Notes: a model not told the origin generated them from the sequence alone. 64,000 nucleotides of DNA from Deltaproteobacteria bacterium (GCA_040223695.1 JAVKFU010000017.1:186001-250000); one strand, 5' to 3'; shown: positions 37,885 to 47,566, counted from the first letter of the stretch. Numbers and translations are program-made.

Positions 37885-39249
37885 ATGAAGTTTCATTCCG
37901 AGCGAGAACCTAAGAAATCCTCATACATAAGCAGAATCATGTCCAGATTCCTCTCGGCGGAGAAGAGGAGCAGTCCCGTTTTGTTTTGGGCCCTCATCGT
38001 AGGAGCCCTGACAGGCTTAATCGGAGCCGTATTTCAGATTGTGCTTGATCAGATCGCCGGATTCAGGGAAATGCTTATGAGCCATGTCTCGGATACGCCC
38101 GGGCTCCCGCTACTGACCTCTGTAGTGCTGTCGGCAGTGATGGTATTCCTGGCATTTTTGCTGGTTCGCAGGATAGCGCCCGAAACAGGTGGGAGCGGGG
38201 TTCAGGAAATTGAGGGCGCGCTCGACGACGTAAGGCCTGTCAGGTGGAAAAGGGTTCTGCCGGTCAAGTTTTTCGCCGGAATTCTGTCCCTCGGAGGCGG
38301 CCTGGTGCTGGGAAGAGAAGGGCCTACAATACAGATGGGGGGCAATATCGGCAAGATGATCGCGGACTTCTTTAAAGCGGCCAAAGATGAGACTCACGCG
38401 CTTATAGCCGCGGGGGCAGGGGGAGGGCTCTCGGCGGCATTCAATGCGCCGCTTGCCGGGATTTTATTCGTCTTCGAGGAGATGAGACCGGAATTCAAAT
38501 ACAATTTTCTCTCCGTCCAGGCCGTAATTATCGCCTGCGCAGCTTCAGACATTGCGCTCCGCTCCCTGATGGGACAAAGCCCGGATATCAGCATGGCAAT
38601 GCTGCAAGTGCCTCCACTGGCATCGCTCTGGCTTTTTCTTATATTCGGTTTCGTATTCGGGATATTCGGAGTCGTCTTCAATAAAGTTCTGATAGAAACC
38701 CTTAACTTCTTCACTAATTTAAAGGGTTGGTCTTTTAAGCTTACCGGCCTTTACGTGGGCGCCTTCATAGGACTTCTAGCATGGCTCTATCCCGACACTA
38801 TAGGCGGCGGTTATGACGTTATACCCAGAGCGCTCTCGGGCTCTATACCCGTAATGATACTTCTCGTACTTTTCGCCGCCCGTTTCGGCACGACGATGGT
38901 AAGCTACGGCTCCGGGGCCCCGGGCGGCATTTTCGCCCCCATGCTGGCGCTCGGCACACTGTTCGGCATGTGGTTCGGCCACTTCGCGCATTTCTGGCTT
39001 CCCGATCTCGTTGTTCGTCCCGAGTTATTTGCGGTAGCCGGTATGGCCGCCCTTTTTTGCGCAACGGTGAGGGCCCCTCTCACCGGAATAACCCTGACGA
39101 TCGAAATGACCGGGAATTACGATATGATTTTACCCCTGATCCTAACCTGTCTTACGGCAACACTCGTGGCCGAGGCGTTGGGCGGAAAGCCCATATATAC
39201 TGTGCTCCTGAAAAGAACCTTAAATCTGGCGAAAAACAAGATATTGTGA
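37885..39249 (+). CDS. ClC-type chloride channel / H+:Cl- exchanger
   Basis: A 454-residue ClC protein with about ten membrane helices (inner membrane). The selectivity motifs are GSGVQEIEGAL, GREGPTIQMGG (with the gating glutamate) and GGIFAPMLALG. FEEMRPEFKYN contains the glutamate that carries protons in exchangers, so an H+/Cl- antiporter is more likely than a pure channel. I use the ATG at 37885, which has GGAGGC six bases upstream; a GTG at 37873 would start inside that Shine-Dalgarno. There are no CBS domains. Single gene; acid-resistance or ion balance role is known for the family. Confidence 0.92.
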   Translation: MKFHSEREPKKSSYISRIMSRFLSAEKRSSPVLFWALIVGALTGLIGAVFQIVLDQIAGFREMLMSHVSDTPGLPLLTSVVLSAVMVFLAFLLVRRIAPETGGSGVQEIEGALDDVRPVRWKRVLPVKFFAGILSLGGGLVLGREGPTIQMGGNIGKMIADFFKAAKDETHALIAAGAGGGLSAAFNAPLAGILFVFEEMRPEFKYNFLSVQAVIIACAASDIALRSLMGQSPDISMAMLQVPPLASLWLFLIFGFVFGIFGVVFNKVLIETLNFFTNLKGWSFKLTGLYVGAFIGLLAWLYPDTIGGGYDVIPRALSGSIPVMILLVLFAARFGTTMVSYGSGAPGGIFAPMLALGTLFGMWFGHFAHFWLPDLVVRPELFAVAGMAALFCATVRAPLTGITLTIEMTGNYDMILPLILTCLTATLVAEALGGKPIYTVLLKRTLNLAKNKIL

Positions 39250-39377
39250 ATGGTCTCCGGACGCTGGCGGACCATAGAAAAATTTTTTTAAGGAAAGAGC
39301 CTTCAGGTTTGAATCGGGACGAATCGATAACCACACATATCAGCTTGTTGACTAATTAAAGAATGGAAACGCGCGTT

Positions 39378-40640
39378 TTAAGATACCTCCTCCTTGCACC
39401 CACCCTCCTCCAGTATCTTCTCAATCTCATACCCAGCCGCCATACTCGCAATACACGAAACCAGTTCCTGCGCCGGAGAGAAGACCGCGTTCTTATCAAT
39501 GCCTTTTACGAGCTCATTTCCATTGTAGATAGGTGAAAATTCCATACCCCTGGAATTAAGATTTTCAAGTTCGGATTTTCCTCTGTTAAGCCTTAGAAAC
39601 GCACCGGCTACCCTATCCTCTATCATATAGAATACAGGCTCTCCGACCACTTCGGAGTCAACCCTTAAAGCGGTAGGAATACCTTCCTGAATAACTATGT
39701 CCCTCACGGGTTTTCCGCCCTTGCTGACCCTCATACGCTTCCTACTCTCCGAATTGAGAGAACGTATTTCGTCCCCGCTCGAAACACTGATAACAGCCAT
39801 TCCATACGTGCCCGAGTCGCTCTTGAGGAACAGGTAAGGCTCCTCGGAAACCCCCCTCTGTCTGTATTCCCCCCTCAGCTTTTCAAGCATTTCATCCGCG
39901 ATACGTGCCACCCTTTCACGGTCTCCGGGATCATCAAAATCCACGCCCTCTGCGGATAAAGTTTCGATCGTGATAATCCACGGGTCTATACCCAAAACCT
40001 CGGACGCCTCCCCCGCAAGCTTGTTATAGAACTCAAAATGCACACTCTTTCTCCGTGTGTGCCAGCCTATTTCAATCGGCGGTTCTACCGGCTGCCGTAT
40101 ATCCCTCAGAGTCTTCGGACACTTTTCGGAAAAGTCGTTATTAATTAGCAGTAAGTCCGGGACCGTTTTAGAAGTAAAGACCTTATGGTCTTCTTTCATT
40201 ACCTTACCGGCATATACTTCTTTTCCCCCTTGAGCCTTGAAAACGATCTCATCCTGACCGAAGTCGTCGCTCACGATCCCCACTTCAACACTGTAATTCA
40301 CCTTCTCAAGGATCGATTTGAGTACCGATATATTCTCCCAGTAGTACGTATTTCTTGTATGAAGCTCGGGAACGATCAGAATGGATTTAACCTTCGGGTG
40401 CTTCCGTTCGAAATAATTCTTGAACAACATTGACGTCCTGTCTCTGAAGGTCTCCGAAAGGTTATTGAAACCCGCGGGGAAAATGTTCGTATCAACAGGG
40501 GAGACCTTATAATCCGACACCCTGAGGTCTACCGATGAATAAAGCGGTATGAACAATTCTTCGGTTTTACTCTCTAACCAGGATTCAAGTTTGTCCTTAT
40601 TGCGGGAAATTTTATCGTTCAGTTCAATAATCTGTTTCAT
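39378..40640 (-). CDS. gshA: Glutamate-cysteine ligase, proteobacterial GshA-type (PF08886-like)
   Basis: A 420-residue protein that I match to the ATP-grasp-like GshA family found in some proteobacteria. The key phrase is VSPVDTNIFPAGFNNLSETFR, with RNTYYWENISVL and IEIGWHTRRKSVHFEFYN also characteristic. The product would be gamma-glutamylcysteine, the first step of glutathione synthesis. It is seven bases downstream of the RDD-family gene on the same strand, so they form an operon. No gshB is in the window. The assignment rests on motif memory and is good but not absolute. Confidence 0.85.
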   Translation of the reverse strand: MKQIIELNDKISRNKDKLESWLESKTEELFIPLYSSVDLRVSDYKVSPVDTNIFPAGFNNLSETFRDRTSMLFKNYFERKHPKVKSILIVPELHTRNTYYWENISVLKSILEKVNYSVEVGIVSDDFGQDEIVFKAQGGKEVYAGKVMKEDHKVFTSKTVPDLLLINNDFSEKCPKTLRDIRQPVEPPIEIGWHTRRKSVHFEFYNKLAGEASEVLGIDPWIITIETLSAEGVDFDDPGDRERVARIADEMLEKLRGEYRQRGVSEEPYLFLKSDSGTYGMAVISVSSGDEIRSLNSESRKRMRVSKGGKPVRDIVIQEGIPTALRVDSEVVGEPVFYMIEDRVAGAFLRLNRGKSELENLNSRGMEFSPIYNGNELVKGIDKNAVFSPAQELVSCIASMAAGYEIEKILEEGGCKEEVS

Positions 40641-40647
40641 GAGTAAA

Positions 40648-41583
40648 TCAATCTTTCACAACATAAGTCCCTGCGATCTTATCATGCCAGGTCTGAGACT
40701 CCCGATCGAATAGCGACCAGAAAAATCCGGCAAACAGAAATGAGGCAGACACATAATAGCCCACCCACCTGACGAAAGAATCCCATAAACCTACGTTATC
40801 TCCTTCGTTATTTATCAATTTAATACCCATCAGCATCTTTCCTATCGTGGTTCCGGTGAGTCCGTGAAGGAAAACAAAGTATGTGGATGCCAGAATTAAA
40901 AGAGCTAAATAGAGCGGGGTAAGGACTCTGTCCGAGCCGTAGATTTCCGCACCAAATCCTCCGGCAAAATAAAGACCCGCCCGCGCCGAAATAAACGCCG
41001 TAAGCGTGATAATAATAATATCAACTATAAAAGCCGCTCCTCGTGTCATAACACCTGCAAGATTGAAAACCTGGGTCTCGAGAGCGTAACTTTCCCTCGG
41101 TTTTCCTAAATCATCCCTTCTGTAACCCTCGTTGTCTTCGTCCAGCAAGAAGGGGTCCGATATTATGCTGGGATACTCCTCCTCATCGTTGGATGAATTC
41201 TCCCCGGGTGCCATATCTGCTGAATGATATCCTTTCCCCGAGCCGGCTGATACATCCTCCTCCTTTTCTTTAGAGAACTCTTTAGACTCAGGGGATTCAA
41301 CTCCGGCTCCGGTTTCATATCCGGCAGCAGTTCTCTTTTCCACAAAAGGACTTTCATCATTATACGGGTCGTTTCCCGCGGCGGGCTTTATAGGAATATC
41401 CAATAATTCCCCGAATGCTTGTTCAGAACCGGCGTCTGAGCGGTATTCGGGACTTTCGCCCTTTTCCGTTCTTTTATTCCGTCCTGCTGATTTATAATTC
41501 GAATCCCCCCTGAGCGGTGAGCCGCATTTCTTGCAGGATTCAAGATAATCGAAACTATTATATCCGCAGGATGGACATTTCAT
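40648..41583 (-). CDS. RDD-family membrane protein with N-terminal zinc ribbon
   Basis: A 311-residue protein. The N-terminus is a zinc ribbon (CPSCGYNSFDYLESCKKCGS, residues 3-22), followed by about 140 acidic, proline- and serine-rich residues, probably disordered, and a C-terminal RDD domain with three membrane helices. The RDD motif phrases are RGAAFIVDIIII, GTTIGKMLMGIKLIN and WHDKIAGTYVV. RDD proteins are often transporters or envelope factors of unknown substrate. The zinc ribbon is common in the deltaproteobacterial branch. It precedes gshA with a seven-base gap. Confidence 0.85.
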   Translation of the reverse strand: MKCPSCGYNSFDYLESCKKCGSPLRGDSNYKSAGRNKRTEKGESPEYRSDAGSEQAFGELLDIPIKPAAGNDPYNDESPFVEKRTAAGYETGAGVESPESKEFSKEKEEDVSAGSGKGYHSADMAPGENSSNDEEEYPSIISDPFLLDEDNEGYRRDDLGKPRESYALETQVFNLAGVMTRGAAFIVDIIIITLTAFISARAGLYFAGGFGAEIYGSDRVLTPLYLALLILASTYFVFLHGLTGTTIGKMLMGIKLINNEGDNVGLWDSFVRWVGYYVSASFLFAGFFWSLFDRESQTWHDKIAGTYVVKD

Positions 41584-41624
41584 ACCGGTTTGTTAAAGAA
41601 TAAAAATAGAATCGAAATTCTGTC

Positions 41625-41696
41625 AAAAAAAACTGCGCCTTACCCTGACAAATCATCAATAGAATTAATTGAGATATATATCAAAATAAGGCGCAG
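41625..41696 (-). terminator. Long-loop terminator after the DsbA-like gene
   Basis: On the minus strand, CTGCGCCTTA (complement of 41687-41696) pairs with TAAGGCGCAG (complement of 41633-41642): a perfect 10-bp stem with a 44-base AT-rich loop. It is followed by eight T residues (complement of 41625-41632). It lies about 20 bases after the stop of the DsbA-like gene. Confidence 0.6.
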
Positions 41697-41717
41697 CAGG
41701 ACATTTATAAAACTTTA

Positions 41718-42842
41718 TCAGGAATCTTCAGACAATTGAATCTCAATTGCTGATTTGAGTCCTTCCGGATTCGCCCCGGGGACTATCATTCCGTTTACCA
41801 CAAAAGTCGGAGTTGAGGACACCCCTATAGAAGAGGCCTCTTTCATCTGAGTTTCTACCTTTGCCTTAACCTCTTTGGAATCCAGGCAGGCATCGAATTT
41901 TTTGGTGTCCAGACCCAGCTCCTTGGCGTATTCATTGAACTTTTCTTCAGAATTTTCCAGTTTTATATCTTTTTGATTATCGAACAGCATATCGTGGAAT
42001 TTCCAGAATTTATCATTACCCTGCTCATAAGCGCAAAGTGAGGCGATTGCGGCGGGCATGGCCCAGTTATGATTCTGTAAAGGCAGCTGCTTATAGGAAA
42101 TCTTCACCTTGCCGTCGTATTCCTTGAGGATAGACGGAATCATGTCTTTCCCTCTCTTGCAGAACGGACATTGAAAATCGGAATACTCTACAATCGTAAC
42201 CTTGGCGTCCTTCGCGCCCTTGGTAGGTATATCTTTAAGCGATATTTTTTCCATTACCTCTTGATGAGGGTCCACGGTTGAGTCATAAAGCTCGCTTCCC
42301 AGTACAATGTATTGACCGTTAGCGCTTATAAAAACCGGAACCTCCTGACGCCCACCCATAAGGAATGAGCCTTCTTTAATACCTTTTAACTTGGACTCCT
42401 TGAATTTACCCGTATCCACTATCTCGCTGTTTATGATGAGGAATTTACCGTCCGATGTCATGAGCAGCGGAAATTCTCCGCGAGCTACCGGAATTGAGCC
42501 TTTTTTGATTCCCTCTATAGGTGTCTCTTCAAATGTTTTCGTATCCACCATGTTACCCATCATCACGTACTTCCCGTCCGGGCCGATCATGAACGTAACA
42601 TCCTGTGCGCCCGTCGGGGTTTGGATAATGAATTTCCCCTGTTTCAGTCCCTTTACAGGGCTCTCTTCGAAGCCCTCTACTTTTACGGTTGTGTCCGGGC
42701 CTATGTTTGCGCCGAATCTTTTCTTGAAAAACGATTCGAGCCTCGCAGATTCATCCTTCGATATTTGATCGGCTAACGCCAGATTCCCTACCAGGATAAA
42801 ATTCATAATAAGTATTGCCAATGATAAAAATCTAAATCTCAT
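41718..42842 (-). CDS. DsbA-family thiol-disulfide protein with three N-terminal repeats
   Basis: A 374-residue exported protein. Residues 1-24 form a signal peptide (hydrophobic LAILIMNFILVGNLALA). Residues about 59-190 hold three tandem repeats of about 45 residues, each with a KGLK/EGIK-G start and a DGKY-type turn before V/Y-DT. The C-terminal thioredoxin domain carries C225-PF-C228 and the cis-proline at P345 (STPTF). The Cys-Pro-Phe-Cys motif and inserted helices match DsbA/BdbD-type proteins that oxidise or isomerise disulfides in the periplasm. The GGAGGCAAGT ribosome site precedes the ATG. The repeats may be dimerisation modules like the DsbC N-terminus; that is inference. Confidence 0.88.
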   Translation of the reverse strand: MRFRFLSLAILIMNFILVGNLALADQISKDESARLESFFKKRFGANIGPDTTVKVEGFEESPVKGLKQGKFIIQTPTGAQDVTFMIGPDGKYVMMGNMVDTKTFEETPIEGIKKGSIPVARGEFPLLMTSDGKFLIINSEIVDTGKFKESKLKGIKEGSFLMGGRQEVPVFISANGQYIVLGSELYDSTVDPHQEVMEKISLKDIPTKGAKDAKVTIVEYSDFQCPFCKRGKDMIPSILKEYDGKVKISYKQLPLQNHNWAMPAAIASLCAYEQGNDKFWKFHDMLFDNQKDIKLENSEEKFNEYAKELGLDTKKFDACLDSKEVKAKVETQMKEASSIGVSSTPTFVVNGMIVPGANPEGLKSAIEIQLSEDS

Positions 42843-42955
42843 ACTTGCCTCCTTGGTTTTGATTAGCTAAAACTATACCACTGAATGTTGAGAAAGCAAC
42901 AAAAATCGGATGGGTTAGAAATAGCGGTAATAGCTAAAAATTATTGAATTTTAAG

Positions 42956-44248
42956 CTATGAAAACACCCTATCAAAGATACGATCGACATTTTTCAGATC
43001 GGCCTTTACATCGAAGCATTCCTCGATTTCCTCCTTGCTCAAGGAACCGGAAACAGTGCTGTCTTTTAACAACAGCTGCTTGAAATCTTCCTTATTTTTC
43101 CATGTTTTCATGGCGTTTTGCTGAACCAGCTTGTAAGCTTCTTCTCTGGAGAATCCCTTTTCGATGAGTTTGAGCAAAACCTTCTGGGAAAACACAAGAC
43201 CGCGCGTGAGCCAGATATTCTTTTCCATGTTCTCGGGATATACCTCAAGTCCGTCCAGAAGGTAACAAAGCCTGTCCAGCATAAAGTCGAGGAGAATGGT
43301 GCTGTCGGGACCTATTACCCTTTCAACCGATGAATGGCTTATATCGCGTTCGTGCCAGAGCGCGATATTCTCAAGCGCCGGTATGGAGTAAGAGCGAACC
43401 AGACGCGAAAGTCCGCACAGGTTTTCGGAAAGCACGGGATTCCTCTTATGAGGCATTGCAGAGGAGCCCTTCTGACCCTCGGTGAACGGCTCTTCGAGCT
43501 CAAGCACCTCCGTTCTCTGAAAATGCCTTATCTCCACGGCTATTTTTTCGATTGTGGATGCTATTATAGACAGAGTGAGAAAAAATTCCGCGTGTACGTC
43601 CCTCTGAACTATCTGTGTCGATATCGGAGCAGGCCTCAAACCCAGACGCTCGCAGGCATATTCCTCAACCTCGGGGCGGACATTCGCAAATGTGCCGACT
43701 GCGCCCGAAATCTTGCCCACGCTTATAATATCCCGCGCCCTTTTCATGCGCTCGAGATTCCTTTTCATCTCGTCGTACCACAGGGCGAAAACAAGCCCCA
43801 TGGTCCTGGGCTCTGCGTGAATACCGTGGGTTCTGCCAATCATAGGGGTGTCTTTATATTTAAACGCCTGCTTCTTCAGCACCTCAAGCGCCCTGTTTAA
43901 ATCTTCTATAAGTAAATCGGACGCGTCCCGTAGCTGAAGAGCGAATGCGGTATCGAGCACATCGGACGACGTCAGGCCGAGGTGAATAAATCTCGAGTTC
44001 TCTCCCACATGCTCGGCAACGGACGTAAGAAAGGATATAACATCGTGCTTTAGTTCCTTTTCGAGTCCGTTTATTCTTTCCACATCGAAACCCGCTTTCT
44101 CTTTTATCTCGTCAACGGCCTCCCCGGGAATCCTGCCGTGCTCAGCCCACGCCTCGCAAACGGCGATTTCGACGCGAAGCCAGTTCCCGTACTTTGCCTC
44201 ATCAGTCCAAATTGCCGACATTTCAGGCCTTGAATATCTTGGTATCAA
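42956..44248 (-). CDS. purB: Adenylosuccinate lyase
   Basis: A 430-residue PurB, which acts twice in purine synthesis: on SAICAR and on adenylosuccinate. IPRYSRPEMSAIW at the start, GRTHGIHAEPRTMGL, and the signature GSSAMPHKRNPVLSENLCG are canonical. The start is TTG at 44246-44248, supported by the conserved N-terminal phrase; the next ATG is nine codons inside. It overlaps the stop of the upstream metallo-beta-lactamase gene by about four bases, so the two are coupled. Confidence 0.95.
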   Translation of the reverse strand: MIPRYSRPEMSAIWTDEAKYGNWLRVEIAVCEAWAEHGRIPGEAVDEIKEKAGFDVERINGLEKELKHDVISFLTSVAEHVGENSRFIHLGLTSSDVLDTAFALQLRDASDLLIEDLNRALEVLKKQAFKYKDTPMIGRTHGIHAEPRTMGLVFALWYDEMKRNLERMKRARDIISVGKISGAVGTFANVRPEVEEYACERLGLRPAPISTQIVQRDVHAEFFLTLSIIASTIEKIAVEIRHFQRTEVLELEEPFTEGQKGSSAMPHKRNPVLSENLCGLSRLVRSYSIPALENIALWHERDISHSSVERVIGPDSTILLDFMLDRLCYLLDGLEVYPENMEKNIWLTRGLVFSQKVLLKLIEKGFSREEAYKLVQQNAMKTWKNKEDFKQLLLKDSTVSGSLSKEEIEECFDVKADLKNVDRIFDRVFS

Positions 44249-45003
44249 ATCCCGAGCACCTCCCCGATTGTTTTCCTAGGAGCAAGAGAAACCCGCACTT
44301 CCGTTTCAGCGCCCTTTCTTTTTACAACATTTGAAGCGGAGTTGAAAGCGACTTCGGGTCTGTTGTTAACCTGGCTCAGATGTGCCAGCACGACGTGTTT
44401 TAATTCACAGTCAATAAGCTCGTCCAGAAGCTCCGATGCCTGGAGATTGGAAAGGTGTCCGAGACGGCCCTTGATCCTCTGTTTAAGGTCCCACGGATAA
44501 TGGCTGTAAAGAAGGATGTCGTTGTCGTGGTTGAATTCCATTACAAGCACATTTGATCCCCTGAGTCTCTCTTTTACCAGCTGAGTGACGGAGCCTATGT
44601 CCGTCACGACACCGACTTTCTCGCCTCTTTGAGACTCGACCGTAAAACCTACCGGGTCAAGCGCATCGTGAGGCACGGAAAACGGAGTAATAAAAAGATC
44701 CTTTATCGCAAAAGGGGAGTCGCTGTCAAATTCCCGGAGGCGGTTCACCTTGTTCCGCCAGAGATGGGCCGTCGCCGAAGCGACATGGACCGGGACATTT
44801 ATCCTCGGAATCGCAGCCGTATGGTCCGAGTGCTCGTGAGTTACAACAACGGCGTCCAGATCGGAAAGCTCCACACCGATCTTCTTGAGCCTAATGGTAA
44901 TCTGCCTCAGGCTTATCCCTGCGTCGACGAGTACCCTGGCGTCCCGGGACTCAATATAAAGAGAGTTTCCCGAACTTCCGCTTGCGAGTGTACATACTCT
45001 CAT
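44245..45003 (-). CDS. Metallo-beta-lactamase hydrolase, YycJ/WalJ type
   Basis: A 252-residue metallo-beta-lactamase protein. TLASGSSGNSLYIE at the start and VVVTHEHSDHTAAIPRI (residues about 55-71) with a later SHYPWDLKQRIKGRLGHLSN are characteristic of YycJ-type 5'-3' exonucleases or related phosphodiesterases. All the metal-binding histidines and aspartates are visible. It overlaps purB by four bases. The name is by family; activity is unproven. The ATG has a weak GATAAGAA upstream. Confidence 0.88.
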   Translation of the reverse strand: MRVCTLASGSSGNSLYIESRDARVLVDAGISLRQITIRLKKIGVELSDLDAVVVTHEHSDHTAAIPRINVPVHVASATAHLWRNKVNRLREFDSDSPFAIKDLFITPFSVPHDALDPVGFTVESQRGEKVGVVTDIGSVTQLVKERLRGSNVLVMEFNHDNDILLYSHYPWDLKQRIKGRLGHLSNLQASELLDELIDCELKHVVLAHLSQVNNRPEVAFNSASNVVKRKGAETEVRVSLAPRKTIGEVLGI

Positions 45004-45347
45004 TTCTTATCTATTACCGGTTATTAGAATTTGAACTCATAGTATTGATTTTATCTCTCCGCCCCTTGGCACCGAATTCCTTATAAATCGTCCGGCTATA
45101 ACTAATGAGACATCATACATTCATTTAACCATTCAATAAATACCGGAGCACGCGGATGGCGCCGAAACCACTTAATCCCGCCTTAACCCGGGACTAACAA
45201 ATCATTCATAATAGTCTTTCACAATATCTGTCACACCTATCTATTCTATATCTCCGTGCTCTCAAGGGATGAGTCCGAACGCGGCTCACCCTTGTTTTCT
45301 ACCCTTAAAGCGCGAACAACCACAAACTCTTCTGTAATCTATTGATA
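45004..45347 (-). other. Gene-free stretch upstream of the MBL-purB operon
   Basis: No gene of support in 344 bp. The base content is AT-rich with patches of ATTCATT and TCATTCATAATAG. It must hold the promoter of the MBL-purB operon on the minus strand, but I could not identify boxes with confidence. No hairpin or repeat family was recognised. Confidence 0.45.
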
Positions 45348-45863
45348 TTACTTAGTATTTGCCAACTTATATTGCTCAATAAAGCTATCAACCAGTATTT
45401 TAACATATTTCCCTACGTCAGAATCGAGGTCCTCGGGGAGCGAAGCCCCGGTCCCGATAATAGACCATGTGGGAGCCTCGAGTTTAATATCCAGATTCCG
45501 CGCCAGAAATACAACCTGCTCAAGGCCAATGTTCACGGTAAAACTATATACACCCCCTGAGTGCTTTATTGTATTAATGTTTACAAACAGCGAGGGGGCG
45601 CCCACGGAGCCGTTTAACTCGGCCTTTGACAGTACCTTGATACCCGCTCCGCCGAGGGATTCAGTCACGGTGCTCGCGAGCTCATCTCCGTTTAAACCGT
45701 CCTTTTGCGCATCAGGGTCTATTTCCTCTATCTCCACCCCGACTCCGTCAATGCCCTTTAAGCTTATTATCTCCTTAGGTAAATCCTGAGCTGCAACACT
45801 TGCGGAAATGATGAATACGGAAACAATCAGAAAAATAGAGACGAAGAAATTTCTTCCGAACAC
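45348..45863 (-). CDS. Secreted hypothetical protein, 171 aa
   Basis: Not recognised by name. It starts at GTG (45861-45863) with AGGAG ten bases upstream. Residues 1-25 are a signal peptide (FFVSIFLIVSVFIISASVAA) with an AxA-type site, so it is periplasmic or outer-membrane associated. The mature part has phrases (KGIDGVGVEIEEIDPDA, GAGIKVLSKAEL, SLFVNINTIK, VGKYVKILVDSFIEQYKLA) that I recall from unnamed deltaproteobacterial proteins. It appears to be a single alpha/beta domain. It lies downstream of the GT2 gene on the same strand, but no link is shown. Function unknown. Confidence 0.75.
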   Translation of the reverse strand: MFGRNFFVSIFLIVSVFIISASVAAQDLPKEIISLKGIDGVGVEIEEIDPDAQKDGLNGDELASTVTESLGGAGIKVLSKAELNGSVGAPSLFVNINTIKHSGGVYSFTVNIGLEQVVFLARNLDIKLEAPTWSIIGTGASLPEDLDSDVGKYVKILVDSFIEQYKLANTK

Positions 45864-45988
45864 TTTAGTTACACTCCTCTATCTACTATTCCTAAATTAA
45901 ACGCGGTTAAACCCTCGCGCGCCTGCCGTCCGCAAAAATGAAAACAGACGTGAAAACCGGTCCGTACGCAATTCCCATTCCCGGGACC

Positions 45989-47530
45989 TCAGTATTCTTT
46001 TTCCCTCTGAAGCGCGGGTTCGGGGATTATAGACCCTATCCCGGCGGCAGCCCCTTTTTTCCCCGATCCGTGAAAAATCGAAAGGAGACCTGTATAAAAA
46101 AATCCGAACTGTATAAAGATTAAAAAGGGAACCCAGCCGAAGTAACCCAAATAGATCGCCAAAAAGGTCTCCAAAAGAAATACCGCTCCTATGGCGAGCT
46201 CGATCACGGCTGTGGCATCCTTGGACGTTATATAACTGCTGGAACGCCAACTTTCTCCCTTTAACGTGACTGCAAACTTGGGTGTCCTCCTGAATTCGGA
46301 ATTTTTGGCCATTAAAGCCTCCAGCACAGCCTTTGAATTATTAACCGCCATGCCCGCCCCGATCGAGATAGCAAGCGGGACGTATTTTATATACGCGCGC
46401 CAGCTTTTGCCGCGCGCTTCCCTTACCGTCAATATATAGAAAAGAACGAAGCTTAAAGTGCCGGCGGCCAAAGCGAATATGCTCAGCACCACTCCGCTTT
46501 CCCAGACCAGATCGTTCCAGAACAAACCCACCGGAAACATCAATAGAAACAAAATAAGGAGAAGCAAATATGAAATATTGCCGAAAAGGTGAAAGAACGC
46601 TTCCGACTTTATCTTCAAGGGCAGATTTTTCCTCCGGAATATTTGAGGCAGTATCTTTAAGGCGGTCTGCACGCCGCCCTTGGCCCATCTGTGCTGCTGT
46701 GACTTAAACGCATTCATATCTACGGGCAGCTCGGCGTCGGCAATGAGGTCCTTCAAATATATGAGCTTCCATCCCGCAAGTTGCGCACGGTAGCTAAGGT
46801 CCAGATCCTCCGTCAGTGTGTCGTGCTGCCAGCCTCCAGAGGTCTCTATGCATTCTTTTCTAAGCACCCCGGCGGTTCCGTTAAAATTAAAGAACATCCC
46901 GCTGTTGAACCGGGAGGTCTGCTCGATCATAAAATGCCCGTCGAGCAGAATGGACTGAGCTTTAGTAAGTGTTGAAAAATCCAGATTAACATGCCCCCAC
47001 CTAACCTGCACCATTCCGATCTCGGGATCGGAAAAATAGTCCACTGTTTTTTTCAGAAAATCCTCAGGCGGTATAAAGTCAGCGTCAAACACGGCTATTA
47101 GTTCGCCCCCGACCGTCTTAAGACCTTCCCTCAAAGCGCCCGCCTTGAAGCCCTCCCTGTTGCCCCTGTGAATATAATGGATGTTTAAACCCTGCTCTTT
47201 GTAGCCCCTGACACATCTGGCGGCAATTTCAGTGGTATTGTCCGTTGAATCATCGAGTACCTGAATTTCAAGTAAATCCCCGGGGTAGTCTATTCTGCAG
47301 ACCGAGGAGATAAGCCTCTCGACCACATACATCTCGTTATAAATAGGGAGCTGTACCGTAACGGCAGGTAATGTTTTGTATTTCTCTTTGGGAGAAGGTT
47401 TCTTGTCTTTATTTTTTGTGTATAAATACGATAGATAGTATCGGTGCAACCCAAATACGCAGAGAAATATCAGCGTTACGGCATAAACCGATGTTAATAT
47501 TATTTTAGAAGTTAGAATAAAATATTCCAC
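45989..47530 (-). CDS. GT2 polysaccharide synthase (cellulose/glucomannan synthase-like)
   Basis: A 513-residue processive family-2 glycosyltransferase. One helix lies at the N-terminus (about 8-28) and about four at the C-terminus. The catalytic motifs are VLDDSTDNT, AVFDADFIPP (DxD), TEDLDLSYRA (TED) and QQHRWAKG (QxxRW), all in order. This combination marks beta-glucan or mannan chain extension at the inner membrane. No cellulose synthase accessory genes (bcsB, PilZ) are nearby, so it may make a glucomannan or a glycolipid. It is followed by a secreted unknown protein and preceded by dapL. Confidence 0.92.
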   Translation of the reverse strand: MEYFILTSKIILTSVYAVTLIFLCVFGLHRYYLSYLYTKNKDKKPSPKEKYKTLPAVTVQLPIYNEMYVVERLISSVCRIDYPGDLLEIQVLDDSTDNTTEIAARCVRGYKEQGLNIHYIHRGNREGFKAGALREGLKTVGGELIAVFDADFIPPEDFLKKTVDYFSDPEIGMVQVRWGHVNLDFSTLTKAQSILLDGHFMIEQTSRFNSGMFFNFNGTAGVLRKECIETSGGWQHDTLTEDLDLSYRAQLAGWKLIYLKDLIADAELPVDMNAFKSQQHRWAKGGVQTALKILPQIFRRKNLPLKIKSEAFFHLFGNISYLLLLILFLLMFPVGLFWNDLVWESGVVLSIFALAAGTLSFVLFYILTVREARGKSWRAYIKYVPLAISIGAGMAVNNSKAVLEALMAKNSEFRRTPKFAVTLKGESWRSSSYITSKDATAVIELAIGAVFLLETFLAIYLGYFGWVPFLIFIQFGFFYTGLLSIFHGSGKKGAAAGIGSIIPEPALQREKEY

Positions 47531-47566
47531 GCGCCCTTTCCTGCAGCCATTTCCTCCCCGCCAGAA

